A DNA stretch of 64,000 nucleotides from Zasmidium citrigriseum (taxonomy: Eukaryota; Ascomycota; Dothideomycetes; Mycosphaerellales; Mycosphaerellaceae). The notes under the pieces are model-generated. The model was not told where the DNA came from. It ran no database searches and saw nothing but the letters and a program-made list of their open reading frames with translations. The stretch covers positions 62,001-126,000 of the forward strand of contig NHNW01000081.1 of assembly GCA_002786025.1 (NCBI GenBank), written 5' to 3'. Shown here in pieces: positions 11,666-21,991 of this stretch. The stretch's first letter is position 1, and each line of letters starts with the position of its first letter. The position numbers and the translations under genes were made by a program.

Positions 11666-12086
11666 ATGAATCCCATCACCACCCTTACAATCCTCTTCTT
11701 CTCGGCCCTTGCATCCGCCGCCGTACCCATTCGCGGCGGCAGAATCCTCCCGGGCATCATCATCCCGGGCGGCGGCTCGTCGTCTTCGATTTGGTGCAAT
11801 CGGGGCTGGGGCGGCGACGGCTCGTGCGAAGCAAAAGGACAATGTGAGCAATTCTCGAATCCAGGGAAGGGAAGAGAGCTAACCGTGGAGATAGGGACGT
11901 TTTGCTGTTCGACTTCCGAAGGGGGCGAGTTTGAGCATGAGAAAGATGTGAGTTTTGCTCTTCACTCTCTTTTTGCTGTATCTGTTTGGGACCTTGGACG
12001 CCATGACTGACAGTGGCGGTGCTAAGGATGCGAATGGTAACTTCGGTGCGTGTGGAGATAATGGAGTGATTATGTGTGCTTCTTGA
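11666..12086 (+). CDS. Small secreted cysteine-rich protein, array copy 2
   Basis: Three exons: 11666-11843, 11895-11947 and 12027-12086, giving 96 residues. The phase-1 first intron and phase-0 second intron match all other copies. The N-terminus is a signal peptide (MNPITTLTILFFSALASAA), then a Gly/Ile/Pro-rich linker of about 25 residues unique to this copy, then the core WCNRGWGGDGSC, TFCC and an end in MCAS. Cysteines follow C-x9-C-x8-CC-x21-C-x7-C. The family's Trp in exon 3 is Asn here. Intron 1 is 51 nt, a multiple of three and free of stops, so an unspliced transcript would insert 17 residues in frame. The product is presumably secreted with three disulfides. The function is unknown; an effector or antimicrobial role is inference only. 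Confidence 0.85.
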
Positions 12087-12578
12087 ATACTTGGAGAAGT
12101 TAATTTCGTGTTGTTCATGTCTTGTTCAAGGATTGTACGACCGAGGAACAACGCGACCCAAAGGAGAGAAAGGCTGGGCAGGATCGCACGCAAATCGACT
12201 AAGCTTGGCAATCACATGCACATTTCAGGCGCTCCACAAGCAGTAGGGAACCCCTCAATCTGACTCTGTCGAATGCGAAAACTTAAGTCTGCTTTCTATC
12301 AATTCCGAGATGAGTACGCGGAGAACTCGAGGCTGCAGGCTCGTTACCTCCGGCTCTTGCATCAAGAGCCGGCTGGGAAACGTCCTGAAATCGCCGACGG
12401 GAATAGCATTGGCAGAGACACGCCCTAGCACTTTAGATGAGATTCCAGACCACTCGGCAAATCAATTCGGCATCGCCGTCAAGGGGCAAGATGCTTATCT
12501 AGTCGAAGCATCGCACACCGAGCAAAGTCATACACCTATCTTATTCATTGCTTTAACAACGAAACTCCTTTCCAAGCT

Positions 12579-12934
12579 ATGACTCCCCTCAACGTTCTCA
12601 TCCTCCTTCTCCCGGCGCTCGCAGTTGCACAGCGCAGCCAACACTTCTTCTTCAAGTACTGCAATCGCGGTTGGAGTGGCGACAACTCTTGCGAAGCGAA
12701 AGGATTTCGTAAGAACATCTCATTCCTATCGAACGCTGTCGGGCTAACGTAGACGAACAGATACATTTTGTTGCCACGACTCGAGTTTTGGGCAGTTTGA
12801 GCATGAAAAAGAGGTAGGCTTGTCTACGCACTTGCATTGTGGAGCTAGAGAATGATTGACATGGAACGTTACAGGATGCTTGGGGAAATCTAGGCGTTTG
12901 TGGAGATGGTGGACAGATTATGTGTGCTTCTTGA
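12579..12934 (+). CDS. Small secreted cysteine-rich protein, array copy 3
   Basis: Three exons: 12579-12708, 12761-12813 and 12875-12934, giving 80 residues. This is the most compact intact member. It has a signal peptide (MTPLNVLILLLPALAVAQ), a short linker, then YCNRGWSGDNSC, HTFCC, a charged FEHEKE segment, DAWGNLGVC and a terminal MCAS. Cysteine spacing is C-x9-C-x8-CC-x21-C-x7-C. Exon 2 is 53 nt and exon 3 is 60 nt, identical to copies 2, 4 and 5. No transmembrane helix follows the signal peptide, and the chain ends one residue after Cys-Ala, which is typical of a small folded secreted protein. I do not recognise the family. Confidence 0.87.
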
Positions 12935-13535
12935 GAAGTGTATCTGAACGTCTGGAATTCGGTGATTCTCACGGACTTCAAGATAGTCGGCAGAGTCATA
13001 TTCGTCGATTGCAGAAGGAATGAATGAGCTGTAAGAGGATTAAGAACAGTGCGACAGCGTGAGCTGAAATGTGTGGGCCGATCACATGCGGACCTTCCAC
13101 TTGTACCCATTTTAGGAAGGAGGTCAGAACTCCGAATGTTGCATCCAAAATACCCAGACCCGAAATGCAGTGGGTCGTCCATAAGAATCAGTGGCTTTCC
13201 TTTCCTCGCTCCGCTCGTTCATCGGGCGTCTAGGCGGAGGTGATCCCCCTTTGCATGCGCAGAACTTGTTTCTCGAACCAGCCGCTTTTCTAATCTTTCA
13301 CTCGTCAACGGTATATCGACCAGCGATTCGATCAAACACCTTGTGCTATATAGCGTCAGCTTCGCAGAACCAGTCAGCTGGTCAGCCTTGTCTAAGCCGT
13401 GAAACTCCCGAGATCATTTTCGCTTCAGGTACGAAGACACACAATTGTCAGACTCTTGTACGACACAGGTATCCTGTGTGTCAATCGCATATAAGCCACA
13501 AAGTCCATTCTCCTTTTGCATTTTGCCATGCAAGA

Positions 13536-13885
13536 ATGACTCCCACCTCTCTTGCCTTCCTCCTTCTACCTGCTCTCGCGGCTGCCCAAATCTCATCGGC
13601 GTTCACCTAGTATTGCAATCGGGGATGGGGCAGAGATGGATCTTGTGAGGCGAATGGGTACTGTAGGTCTCTGTATCAGTGTTCTAACGCGCGATCGATT
13701 GACAGGGATCAGATACATTCTGTTGCTCGACGTCCAAGTTCGGCGAGTTCCAGCATGAAAAAGGGGTTAGTCATCTGTTCTTGCAAAGCGTGAGGTTGAC
13801 AGACTGATGAGTTTGGACATGGCAGGATGCGTACGGGGATTTTGGGGGTTGTAAAGAGGGTGGTATCATTAAGTGTGCTACTTGA
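13536..13885 (+). pseudogene. Small secreted cysteine-rich protein, array copy 4 (single nonsense codon)
   Basis: Exons would be 13536-13662, 13713-13765 and 13826-13885 with the same phases as the intact copies. The signal peptide (MTPTSLAFLLLPALAAAQ), the YCNRGWGRDGSC core, TFCC, and the end in KCAT are all preserved, with the same cysteine spacing as copies 2 and 3. The only lesion is a TAG at 13608-13610, between the signal peptide and the first conserved Cys. At that place copy 3 has AAG (Lys), so one substitution explains it. Splice sites are intact (GTAGGT and GTTAGT donors). The copy may be a very recent pseudogene, a polymorphic null allele or, less likely, translated by readthrough. 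Confidence 0.8.
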
Positions 13886-14478
13886 AGGGTGATGATGTTG
13901 GAGCGATGGATACCAATCTGTACTCTGACATTGGGCTGTCGATCGAGTAAGGCCAGTTGATGGCGGAAGGAAGGAGAGAAATCGACCGATCGAAGGAAGG
14001 AGTCAAGAGCAGCAAAAGTAGAAGGAAGTCAGACTGTGCTCCACAACCACTTGCGGCCTCTGGAATTTATTCTCCGGTCGTTGATTGACAGCGAGCAGAC
14101 ATACCTCGAGCTCACTTCCTTGAATCGATTGCCCTTGCCTTCTCGTCATCGGACCCGGATTTGACATGCCGGGAAAGTGGTCACTGCCATTTCTCGGGGC
14201 GATCCTCGCTATCGTCAACCCCAGATCAGCCCATTCAAACCGCGAATGGACCTCAAAGCCGCCGACATGGTTCATATCAGTAGAAACGCTTGGACACTGC
14301 ATACCTTGCACCGACCATTACGACAGCAGATATCGGTGAAACTCATAGCCCGAAAGCAAAAGTCAGCATCACTTGGCAAAACAAGATTGCATGGTCGAAG
14401 GCAAGAACTAAAGAGACCTTTCTGCATACCGAACACAGAGATGCACGCATCTTCTACTCGCTTCAACGTACCCGGATC

Positions 14479-14872
14479 ATGAGCCCCCTCAACGCCCTCC
14501 TGATCCTCCTTCCGCTTCCGGCCCTCGTCATAGCCACGGGTATCAACCGTGGGGACCAAAACATCGCCCGCGGTGACTTGTACGCGATGTATTGCAACGA
14601 CGGATGGGGTCTGGCCGACGGGACCTGCGACAAAGAGGAATACTGTAAGGAAGAATGGGTCAACTTATTCCAAATGACGACAGTTACTGATAATGGGGCG
14701 ATATAGGGACTTTCTGTTGCCAGGGTGCCCCATCTGACGGTTTTCCGAACAAGAAGACGGTAAGTCCAGTGATCTCTAGAGATTGGCCGCGGAGGCTGAT
14801 TGTGTGTTGTAGGATGCTTGGGGCAATTTTGGGACTTGCAAAGACGGTGGCGTGATTATGTGTGCTTCTTGA
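14479..14872 (+). CDS. Small secreted cysteine-rich protein, array copy 5
   Basis: Three exons: 14479-14644, 14707-14759 and 14813-14872, giving 92 residues. The frame is open upstream to 14290, but the ATG at 14479 gives the family's signal peptide (MSPLNALLILLPLPALVIA), so it is the start. A linker of about 19 residues (with NRGDQNIARGD) precedes YCNDGWGLADGTC, where one extra residue makes the first spacing C-x10-C. Then come WTFCC, DAWGNFGTC and MCAS. The charged EHEK segment of copies 2-4 is replaced by a FPNKKT segment, making this the most divergent intact member. It is probably secreted; function unknown. Confidence 0.86.
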
Positions 14873-15616
14873 AGCGATATATGGGGAAGTACGGGGATGG
14901 TCCTCTGACGTTTGTATTTGTATCGATGGCTTTGATTCAACTTCGACCTCTGTAAATCGTAGTCCTGTGGGAAGTCGGGGAAGAATGGATAGAATTGATT
15001 GAAGTTGCGACACGCCTTCATACAAGGTCGTCATCCTTCCATCACAGCTACCATCGCAGCTACTGCGGAGAGCATGGACAAGAGCACACTGTAGCGTCTG
15101 GTGATCGTCAATTCCCGGGTCATCCTTACGCGCTAAACCATTAGCTTCACGTCGATCCTTGGCAATCACATGGGCCTGCGGGGAACTTTGCCCCCACAGT
15201 TCTAAATCCGCAATAAACTCCACCGCAGCCTTGTGGGTTCCGAGATATATCGCACTCGCCATCGGACTCGGTCTCGTTGTAACCGCCCACCGGGAAGCGC
15301 CCACAAAGCCGTCGTTGATGAGACTTGTGATTAGGTTCAGAGGTTCTTCCTTTTCTTGTCCCGTGAACGGTATGTACGTATCGGTGAAACCTGAAAGGAC
15401 CGAGATGGGAGACGGAGAGTGAGGTAGAGAGATAGGGACCTTGGCGAAAGGAAAGGAATCGAGACGACGTTGACTGATTATACCAAGCCTACGAAAGGAC
15501 CGAGAGGCAGTTGGCTAAGTGAGAGACGGTGCTCTGGGGCGGCAGGATGAACATATAAAGCGCCACTCAATGCCATACTCATCAGCCCGTCTCATTCTCC
15601 ACAATAACCACCCATC

Positions 15617-15967
15617 ATGCACCTCCTAACCACCACCCTCATCCTCCTCCCCTCCCTCCGCCTCGTCCTCGCCCAAGCCGGCCTCCCTGACAGGTGGTAC
15701 TGCAACACCGGCTGGTCAGGAGATGGATCCTGTGAAGCAGAAGGAGATTGTAAGGCCTTCGACACCTCTTGTCCCAGAGGCTAATAACGTGACGTAGACA
15801 CATTCTGCTGCCAAGACCAGAAGATCGAGGACGAGTTCGTGCATCTAAAGACGGTGAGTGATGGTTTTCTGGGGGCAAAGGGTTGGGGTCTTTGCTGATG
15901 GGTGTAGGATACGTGGGGCGATTTGGGGGAGTGTACGTATTTTGGGAGGATTAAGTGTGCGTCTTGA
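15617..15967 (+). CDS. Small secreted cysteine-rich protein, array copy 6
   Basis: Three exons: 15617-15749, 15798-15853 and 15908-15967, giving 82 residues. A TATA-like ACATATAAAG lies about 65 bp upstream of the ATG. The signal peptide ends near LVLAQ, followed by a short linker, WYCNTGWSGDGSC, YTFCC, DTWGDLGEC and the end KCAS. Exon 2 is 56 nt rather than 53, so the CC-to-C spacing is 22 instead of 21. The segment TYFGRI before the last Cys replaces the DGG type of copies 2-5 and is shared only with the broken copy 1. The first and last array members are therefore closest relatives, which hints at the order of duplication. Function unknown. Confidence 0.87.
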
Positions 15968-16158
15968 TGTGGGATGGGTTTGGGTTTGGGCAAGGGCGAT
16001 CAGGGGAGAGTGGGGTCTGGGTTTCGAGGTGTGAGATTGGAGAAAGTGGTAGGATAGATTCTGTGTGAGGGCTGCTGAGAGACTCGATGGGGAACCGGCG
16101 GGAGGGAGGAGGTAGCCATAGCTCTTGCAAGATACTCAAAGAAAGAACAACTCACACC

Positions 16159-17139
16159 TCACGCCCTCTTCCCGCCATTCTCTTCCATCAACACCCTCCA
16201 ATCCGTCTCTTTCGGTGTCCATCCCAGGTCTTTCAACCTATCCGCCCTGATCCTCTCCCCACATCCCCACATAATATGCCCAAACGGATGCATCTCCTTT
16301 GCCTCTTCCACACTCACACTCTCTACATCTTCCAACCTCAAACGCTCACTAATAGCATCAGCTCGCTCACGCATACTCACATCACCTGTTTGTACGAAGT
16401 AGTAACCACCTAGACCAGGAACAGCATCAGGGCTGAGGGCTTGGTCCAGAAGAAAGACCACCGCATCCGCGAAATCGGAGACAGAAGTCCAAGACCACGT
16501 CGCACTTCCATCACCGATGACAAACGCTCGACCGCGGGACTTGACGAGGGAGTAATATGTCGCCGCATTACTCTCTCTCTTGACAGTCCCTTTCCCGCGC
16601 CCGAAAAGTTGGCCAGGAGAAAGGAACGTCACACCGACGCCTTTGGCGACGCAATGCGCAAGAATCGCCTGGTCAGTCGCGGCGTGCATACGGTCCTTTG
16701 GGAGAGAGAGTATTGCTTCGGCGTCTGTGATGTCGCTCCATGGACGGGCGTTTGGATCGAGAGAGCCGGTGATGGGACGGGAGAGATCGATGAGACTTCG
16801 CGGGCCCGTCACAGTGATCATGCGCGGAGTCGTACCTGGAGAAATGTATGTTGCGAGACCGTCGAGCATGGCGATGACTGCATCGGCGTTGTCACCTGCG
16901 GCGTGGATGACGAAGGTGGATGTTGAGGCTGTGGATTTCAGGAGAGGGAGATCGGAGAGGTCACCTATGATTGGCGTGAGGTTTGGGTAGAGGGCTTGGA
17001 GATGTGCGGCGGTGGATTCTGAGCGGATCAGGGCTTTGATTTGGTAGTTTGGGTGAGTTTGCGTGAGGGTAGAGAGGATTGTGCCGCCTGCGAAACCTGT
17101 GGCGCCGGTGACGAGGATTGTTGGTGGGGTTGTTGACAT
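16159..17139 (-). CDS. NAD(P)-dependent epimerase/NmrA-like Rossmann protein
   Basis: A single-exon gene of 326 residues, with ATG at 17139. The N-terminus VTGATGFAGGTIL carries the GxxGxxG dinucleotide-binding motif of extended/atypical short-chain dehydrogenases at about residues 11-18, followed by an acidic-to-hydrophobic strand pattern and FVIHAAGDNADAV. A YxxxK catalytic pair is not evident, which suits atypical members with a binding rather than catalytic role. The ending WTPKETDWRVLMEENGGKR resembles the C-terminal substrate-binding portion of dTDP-4-dehydrorhamnose reductase-like proteins. It lies just downstream of array copy 6 and in convergent orientation. The precise substrate cannot be given. 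Confidence 0.9.
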   Translation of the reverse strand: MSTTPPTILVTGATGFAGGTILSTLTQTHPNYQIKALIRSESTAAHLQALYPNLTPIIGDLSDLPLLKSTASTSTFVIHAAGDNADAVIAMLDGLATYISPGTTPRMITVTGPRSLIDLSRPITGSLDPNARPWSDITDAEAILSLPKDRMHAATDQAILAHCVAKGVGVTFLSPGQLFGRGKGTVKRESNAATYYSLVKSRGRAFVIGDGSATWSWTSVSDFADAVVFLLDQALSPDAVPGLGGYYFVQTGDVSMRERADAISERLRLEDVESVSVEEAKEMHPFGHIMWGCGERIRADRLKDLGWTPKETDWRVLMEENGGKRA

Positions 17140-17465
17140 TCTGAGGAGATTGGTGGCGTGTTGGTGATTGTTCGTTTGGATTGAACGTAGACGAGGACTG
17201 CGTTATGCTCAATATATCCCAGAGCTGTTAGTATATATATATCCCCAACACCTGAAGCTGAAAACAAGGCTCCCAACTCAGCTCGGGCTCGGACGGAACC
17301 TCCGTGCGGCGACATCGCGGACATTAGTCACAGTGAGATCGACAGGAACATCCCCCTTCTCGATGTAGTCGTTGGAATCAATCTCCTTCTTCGCGCTCGG
17401 CGGTGTTGGAAAGACAGAAAGCTCCGGTGATGTGAGTCATCAGGTCGTTTCTATACATCCGGCAA

Positions 17466-19071
17466 CTAGTGCGTCGATATGCCTAGCACGTGTTCAATGA
17501 CCTTCGCCGTTCGCTCGACAATCAAGTTGACATCGTCACGAGTAATGTTATACGCGGGAGCGAGCATGATGACATCGCCGTTGATGCCATCAGCAACACC
17601 ACCGCCGGGGAGGAGGGAGATGCCGAATCCTTCTTGTAGGCCGGTGGCGTGGATCGTCGCGGCGAGTCTTTTCGAAGCTGGGAAGGGTGTTTTGGTGGCT
17701 TTGTCTTGGACGAGTTCGATCTGTACGAAACGTCAGTCATCGAACGAAAAAGGAAGATCTCTAAGTGAAGAGACTTCACTTACACCCCACATAAACCCCC
17801 GTCCCCTCACATCCCCAACATTCACATGCCCACCCAACCTCTCCCTCAACCTACTCCCCAAATACTCCCCCAGCACCCTCACATTCTCCAAAAGCCCCTC
17901 TTCCATCACAACCTCCTGCACAGCACAAGCCGCCGCACAAGCCACCGGATGCCCCTGATACGTCTGGGAATGAACAAAACTCGCCGTCCCTTTCTCCAAA
18001 ACTTCAACAATGTTTTTGTGCACGAGTAAAGCGCCTATGGGCTGATATCCGGCTCCGAGGCCTTTGGCGACGGTTTGGAGGTCGGGGGTCACGGATTCGG
18101 CCTGCCAGGCGTGCAGGGTACCGGTGCGGCCCATGCCGGACATTACTTCGTCGAGGAGGAGGAGGGCGCCGTGCTTCTCGCAGATACGCTTGACAGTGGC
18201 GAGGTAATTCGCAGGTGGAGGGATTGCGCCAAGGGTCTGATCCTCGCCTTTAGCACGACATTCTCGTTCTGGAGAGTGGATAAGGACTTACTAGCCCACT
18301 CATCGTCTCCGCGACAAAAGCGCACACTTTGCCGGGTCCGACTCTCTGAAACTCTGCTTCTAACTCCCGTCCCAAGCGTTCCACATACGCCTCCTCGCTC
18401 TCCCCCTCCCTCATCCCACGATAAGGATACGGCGGATCAACATGACTAACATTCTCACTCAACAACGGCTCATAAATCGCCTTCCGCGCCTTATGTCCTC
18501 CCACCGCCAACGAGCCCAGGGTATTCCCATGATAACTCTGATTCCTCGCAATAAACCTCGTCCTCTCCGGCTCGCCTTTCTCGATGAAATACTGTCGGGC
18601 GAGTTTGAGGCCCGCTTCGACGGCTTCGGTGCCGGAGGAGACGATGAAGACTTTGGACATCGAGCCGCCGGTGCTTTCGGTTAGGTGGGCGGCGAGGTTT
18701 TCTGATGCGGAGGTTGTGAAGAAGGGGGAGTAGGTGTATTCTACTGCGTCGAGTTGGTCGATTATGGCTTGCTTGATCTTGGGGTGGTTGTGGCCGAGGC
18801 AGGACACTGCGGCGCCGCCTGTGGCGTCGAGGATTTGGGTGCCGGTGCTGGTTGTTAGGTAGTTTCCTGATGCCGAGATGATTTTGGGGGGCTGTTTTGT
18901 GAGGTTTGCGTGGAGGATTGAGGAGGGAGGGTGAGTGCCATTGCTGGTGTGCGTGCCATTGGTGGGCGATTGAACCGCTGCGGCTGCTTGGGCGGTTGTC
19001 CCTGTTTGAGCGGGTTTCGAGGTGAGGGATGTGGTGGAGGTGTGACCGTTGGTGGTGATTTCGCCTGGCAT
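17466..19071 (-). CDS. Class III PLP-dependent aminotransferase
   Basis: Three exons: 19071-18292, 18236-17784 and 17720-17466, all phase-0 junctions, giving 495 residues. The first 60 or so residues are a Thr/Ser/Asn/Gly-rich extension without clear targeting. The fold-type I class III features follow: DATGGAAVSCLGHNHP, VSSGTEAVEAGLKLAR (PLP phosphate binding), SYHGNT, LLLLDEVMSGMGRTG with the cofactor Asp near residue 289, and the Schiff-base Lys near residue 318 in TVAKGLGAGYQP. HSQTYQGHPVACAA and GRGFMWG complete the pattern. Relatives act on omega-amino acids, GABA, ornithine or similar; the substrate cannot be read from sequence. It is divergent from the GH72 gene across a 1.2-kb intergenic region without another supported gene. 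Confidence 0.93.
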
Positions 19072-20247
19072 TTTGGGTGGTTCTTCTTTGCTTTCTGTTG
19101 GATTGAAGGGAGAGAGTGTGAAACGATATGGAGAGGGGATGTACTCTTATCTAAATGAATCCTACCTTCGCATCGGCCTGCTGGATGCAGTATCTGACTG
19201 TTGGGTGAGGTTGGAGCAGACCCCGCCTTGTCGAATGCGCCTTATGTACCTGCATTGCCAATGGCTCTCTTGCCCGCTCTTCTGCCTATCTCCTTCATCG
19301 GCCGCTAAACCAGCTGGTCGATAGGTGTGAACATGTGATCTGGGGGAGAGATGGCACGTCGATACCACCCAAAAAAGTTGATTGTCCTCGAGTTGGCGAG
19401 GCAGAGGAAGAGGTGTCGTTGAAACACGTCGGCGTAGTCAGCACTCGCTTGCCAGACCCAATCAACTCACCTCCGTCTGACGTCGCTCCACTCCTTATTA
19501 ACCATCTCTATGTCGGTCTCGGAGTGGATGGTTGGAGATGAAAGGCGGAAGGAACCCTGGCAGCGATCATTGCGAGGTGAAGTCCGTCGGCGGCGGTGGG
19601 TGGCTGCCGAGAGGGCTCGAGCGTTTGAGGACAGTCAGCCAAGGGCTTGCCGTCTGTCTCTCACCACCGCCAAACACTCGACAAGACCCCAATGAATCGC
19701 CTCCGACGCGCGCGAGCCCAGACATGTGAAGAGACGAGAATAGAATGGAAGTGGCGATGGGAGCGGCGATAAGAGATGTCAGTATGCATGCGCTAGGACA
19801 CAGGTGAAAACCACCAGCTTGGCTGTTCGACGGTATACGAACGCTGAGACGGCAAACCGTCGTGTTTGACACACATACCCAGGTAGGCGCACGCCCACAA
19901 ATCGTCTTTTGCACCGCGTTTGATCGCGTTACACAAAGCACGCCAGGTCGAATGGCTGCTGGGCGGATTGCGAGGCCTGCATTGGCAGGAGACTCTTGGA
20001 CTCTTGGGGCCTCTTGGCCAGATTCTACCCGAATAAGAGTCCCGTCGGCTCACAAGAATGCCGCTCTGCTTGCAACACCTCCCTTTCGACGACTTCTCGC
20101 TTCTTCTCAACACCGCCGTTTCTCTCTTTGTCCAACTACCTAATTCTCGACCTTCGTTTTGACCCTAGTCCCTCGTTTTTCTTATCCTTCACAACTACCG
20201 GAATTTTTGATTGACGACACCCACGACATCCCACCACCCGCGACGAC

Positions 20248-21696
20248 ATGAAGGGCGTCTTCGCAGGCGCCGCGCTGGCGCTCGCCTCCCTGGCCACCAC
20301 CGTCTCCAGCAAGATCATCCCCCGCGCACAAGGCAGCCTGCCCGCCGTCACGAGCGAGGGCAATGCCTTCTGGGCCGGCAACAAGAGATTCTACATTCGC
20401 GGTGTGGCATACCAGCCAGGAGGTGCCGCAGATGCTGCGGATCCTCTGCTCGACATGCAGGCTCTGCGTCGGGATGTCGAGAGATTCAAGGAGCTGGGCA
20501 TCAACACCATTCGTATCTACACCATCGACAACAGCAAGAACCATGACGAGGCCATGGCTCTGCTGGATGAGGCGGGTATCTATCTCGCTCTGGATGCCAA
20601 TACCCCAGAGTACTCTCTGAACCGCGAGAATCTGGCTTCTCTCCACGCCTCGTACAACGACGTCTACCTCCAGTCCGTCTTCGCCACTGTCGATGCTTTC
20701 GCTGGATACAGTACGCAAGATCCCCATCCCAACCCCTTGACCCCTCACCACTAACATTACCTAGACAACCTCCTCCTCTTCTTCTCCGGCAACGAAGTAA
20801 TCAACGCCCGCAACAACACCAACGCAGCCCCCTACGTCAAAGCCGTAACCCGCGACATGAAAAACTACATCCGGGCACAATCCCCCCGCCCCATCCCCGT
20901 AGGCTACTCCTCCGCCGACGTAGCCGAGAACATCGAGTCCCAAGCCCTCTACTTCGCGTGCGGCGAAGACGAAATCGCCCGCTCCGACTTCTTCGCTTTC
21001 AACGATTACTCCTGGTGCGACCCGTCGAACTTCGTGCAGTCCGGATGGAACACCAAGGTGGAGACGTATAAGAACTACTCCCTTCCTCTGTTTTTGAGTG
21101 AGTTTGGGTGTATCACGAATACCCGCGAGTGGAATGAGATCGAGAGCTTGTACAGCGAGAATATGACTGTTGCGTATTCTGGCGGTCTGGCTTATGAATA
21201 TACTCTTGAGGCCAACGGATATGGACTCGTCGAGCAATCCGGCAACGGCATTCAACCTAATGCCGATTTCCGCCGTCTCAAAGAGGCTTACGCCAACACG
21301 CCTTCTCCTTCTGGCGATGGCGGTGCTCGTCGCACGCGCACTGTGCCTCAGTGCCCTCCTGAGACGGACGAGTGGCAGGTCTCTACCACCCTCCTCCCGG
21401 AGATGCCCGAGGGCGCGCAGCAGTACATGCAGGATGGCGCGGGCGAGGGACCGGGTCTTGAGGGTGATGGAAGTCAGTGGGCTGGGGAGCCGAGTGCGAC
21501 TGAGCCGGATCTCTCCAACGGAGTGTCGAGTACTGAGGCTGAGTCGGAGAACTTTGATGAGAACTCAAGTGGAAGTGGAAGCTCCAACTCGTCGAGTGGA
21601 AGCGATGGTGATGAGGAGGGTGCTGCTTCAACGGCCAGGCCGGTTGCTGCGCTCACCGTTATGGTAATGGCTGTTGCGTTCGCTGTTGCTCTCTAA
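20248..21696 (+). CDS. GPI-anchored beta-1,3-glucanosyltransferase (GH72, Gas/Gel family)
   Basis: Two exons: 20248-20710 and 20765-21696 (phase 1), giving 464 residues. A signal peptide (about 1-21) precedes the GH72 domain. The acid/base Glu lies near residue 165 in FFSGNEV, the nucleophile Glu near residue 267 in LFLSEFG. Ser/Glu/Asp-rich sequence then leads to a C-terminal hydrophobic tail (VAALTVMVMAVAFAVAL), the signature of GPI attachment with a likely omega site in the Ser/Gly-rich stretch before it. The X8/CBM43 module of the longer Gas1-type members is absent, so this is a Gel-type protein of the shorter subgroup. The enzyme elongates and cross-links cell-wall beta-1,3-glucan outside the plasma membrane. 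A pyrimidine-rich leader and CATCC-type start context support the ATG. Confidence 0.95.
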
Positions 21697-21889
21697 AGCA
21701 CCACAGTTCTCTGAATCAGGGGTACTGTGGACAAGTCATGATGGGTTGTACATTATGCGGCAACGGCAGCATAGCATTCGGCGCTCGCTTCTTTTTGGAT
21801 TGCTGGCTTCTTCCATCGCAGGCTAGATGGGAGCAAACTTTCGGGATACACACATTGACAATCAACAACATGATCAAAAGCGGAGAGTA

Positions 21890-21907
21890 TCATCATCATC
21901 ATCATCG
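21890..21907 (+). repeat. ATC trinucleotide microsatellite
   Basis: About six ATC/CAT units lie in the 3' region between the convergent GH72 and monooxygenase genes. No other feature is seen in 21697-21991. Confidence 0.7.
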
Positions 21908-21991
21908 TCATTGAAGATCCTTCGCTAGCTGTCTAATGAACATTCTCGCATATCACAGTAGTTTCGTATCTCATCTCTTCGTCGGACGTCC

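Larger units (their letters stand above)
10219..15967 (+). repeat. Tandem gene-duplication array (six units of about 0.9-1.1 kb)
   Basis: Six related genes lie head to tail with ATG-to-ATG spacing of 1125, 913, 957, 943 and 1138 bp. The non-coding flanks are duplicated too. CCGTGAAACACCC occurs upstream of copies 1 and 2 (10219, 11366), with a one-base variant before copy 4 (13397). TTGGCAATCACATG occurs exactly downstream of copies 1, 2 and 5 (10996, 12205, 15159) and in altered form after copies 3 and 4. Longer similar blocks follow copies 1 and 4 (around 11010-11150 and 14050-14165). This shows duplication of whole units with their control regions, followed by divergence. Confidence 0.8.

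Noticed and set aside
10541..15967. CRISPR-like or satellite repeat interpretation of the array
   Set aside because: Units are about 1 kb, contain spliced genes with conserved cysteine codons and phases, and diverge as duplicated genes do.
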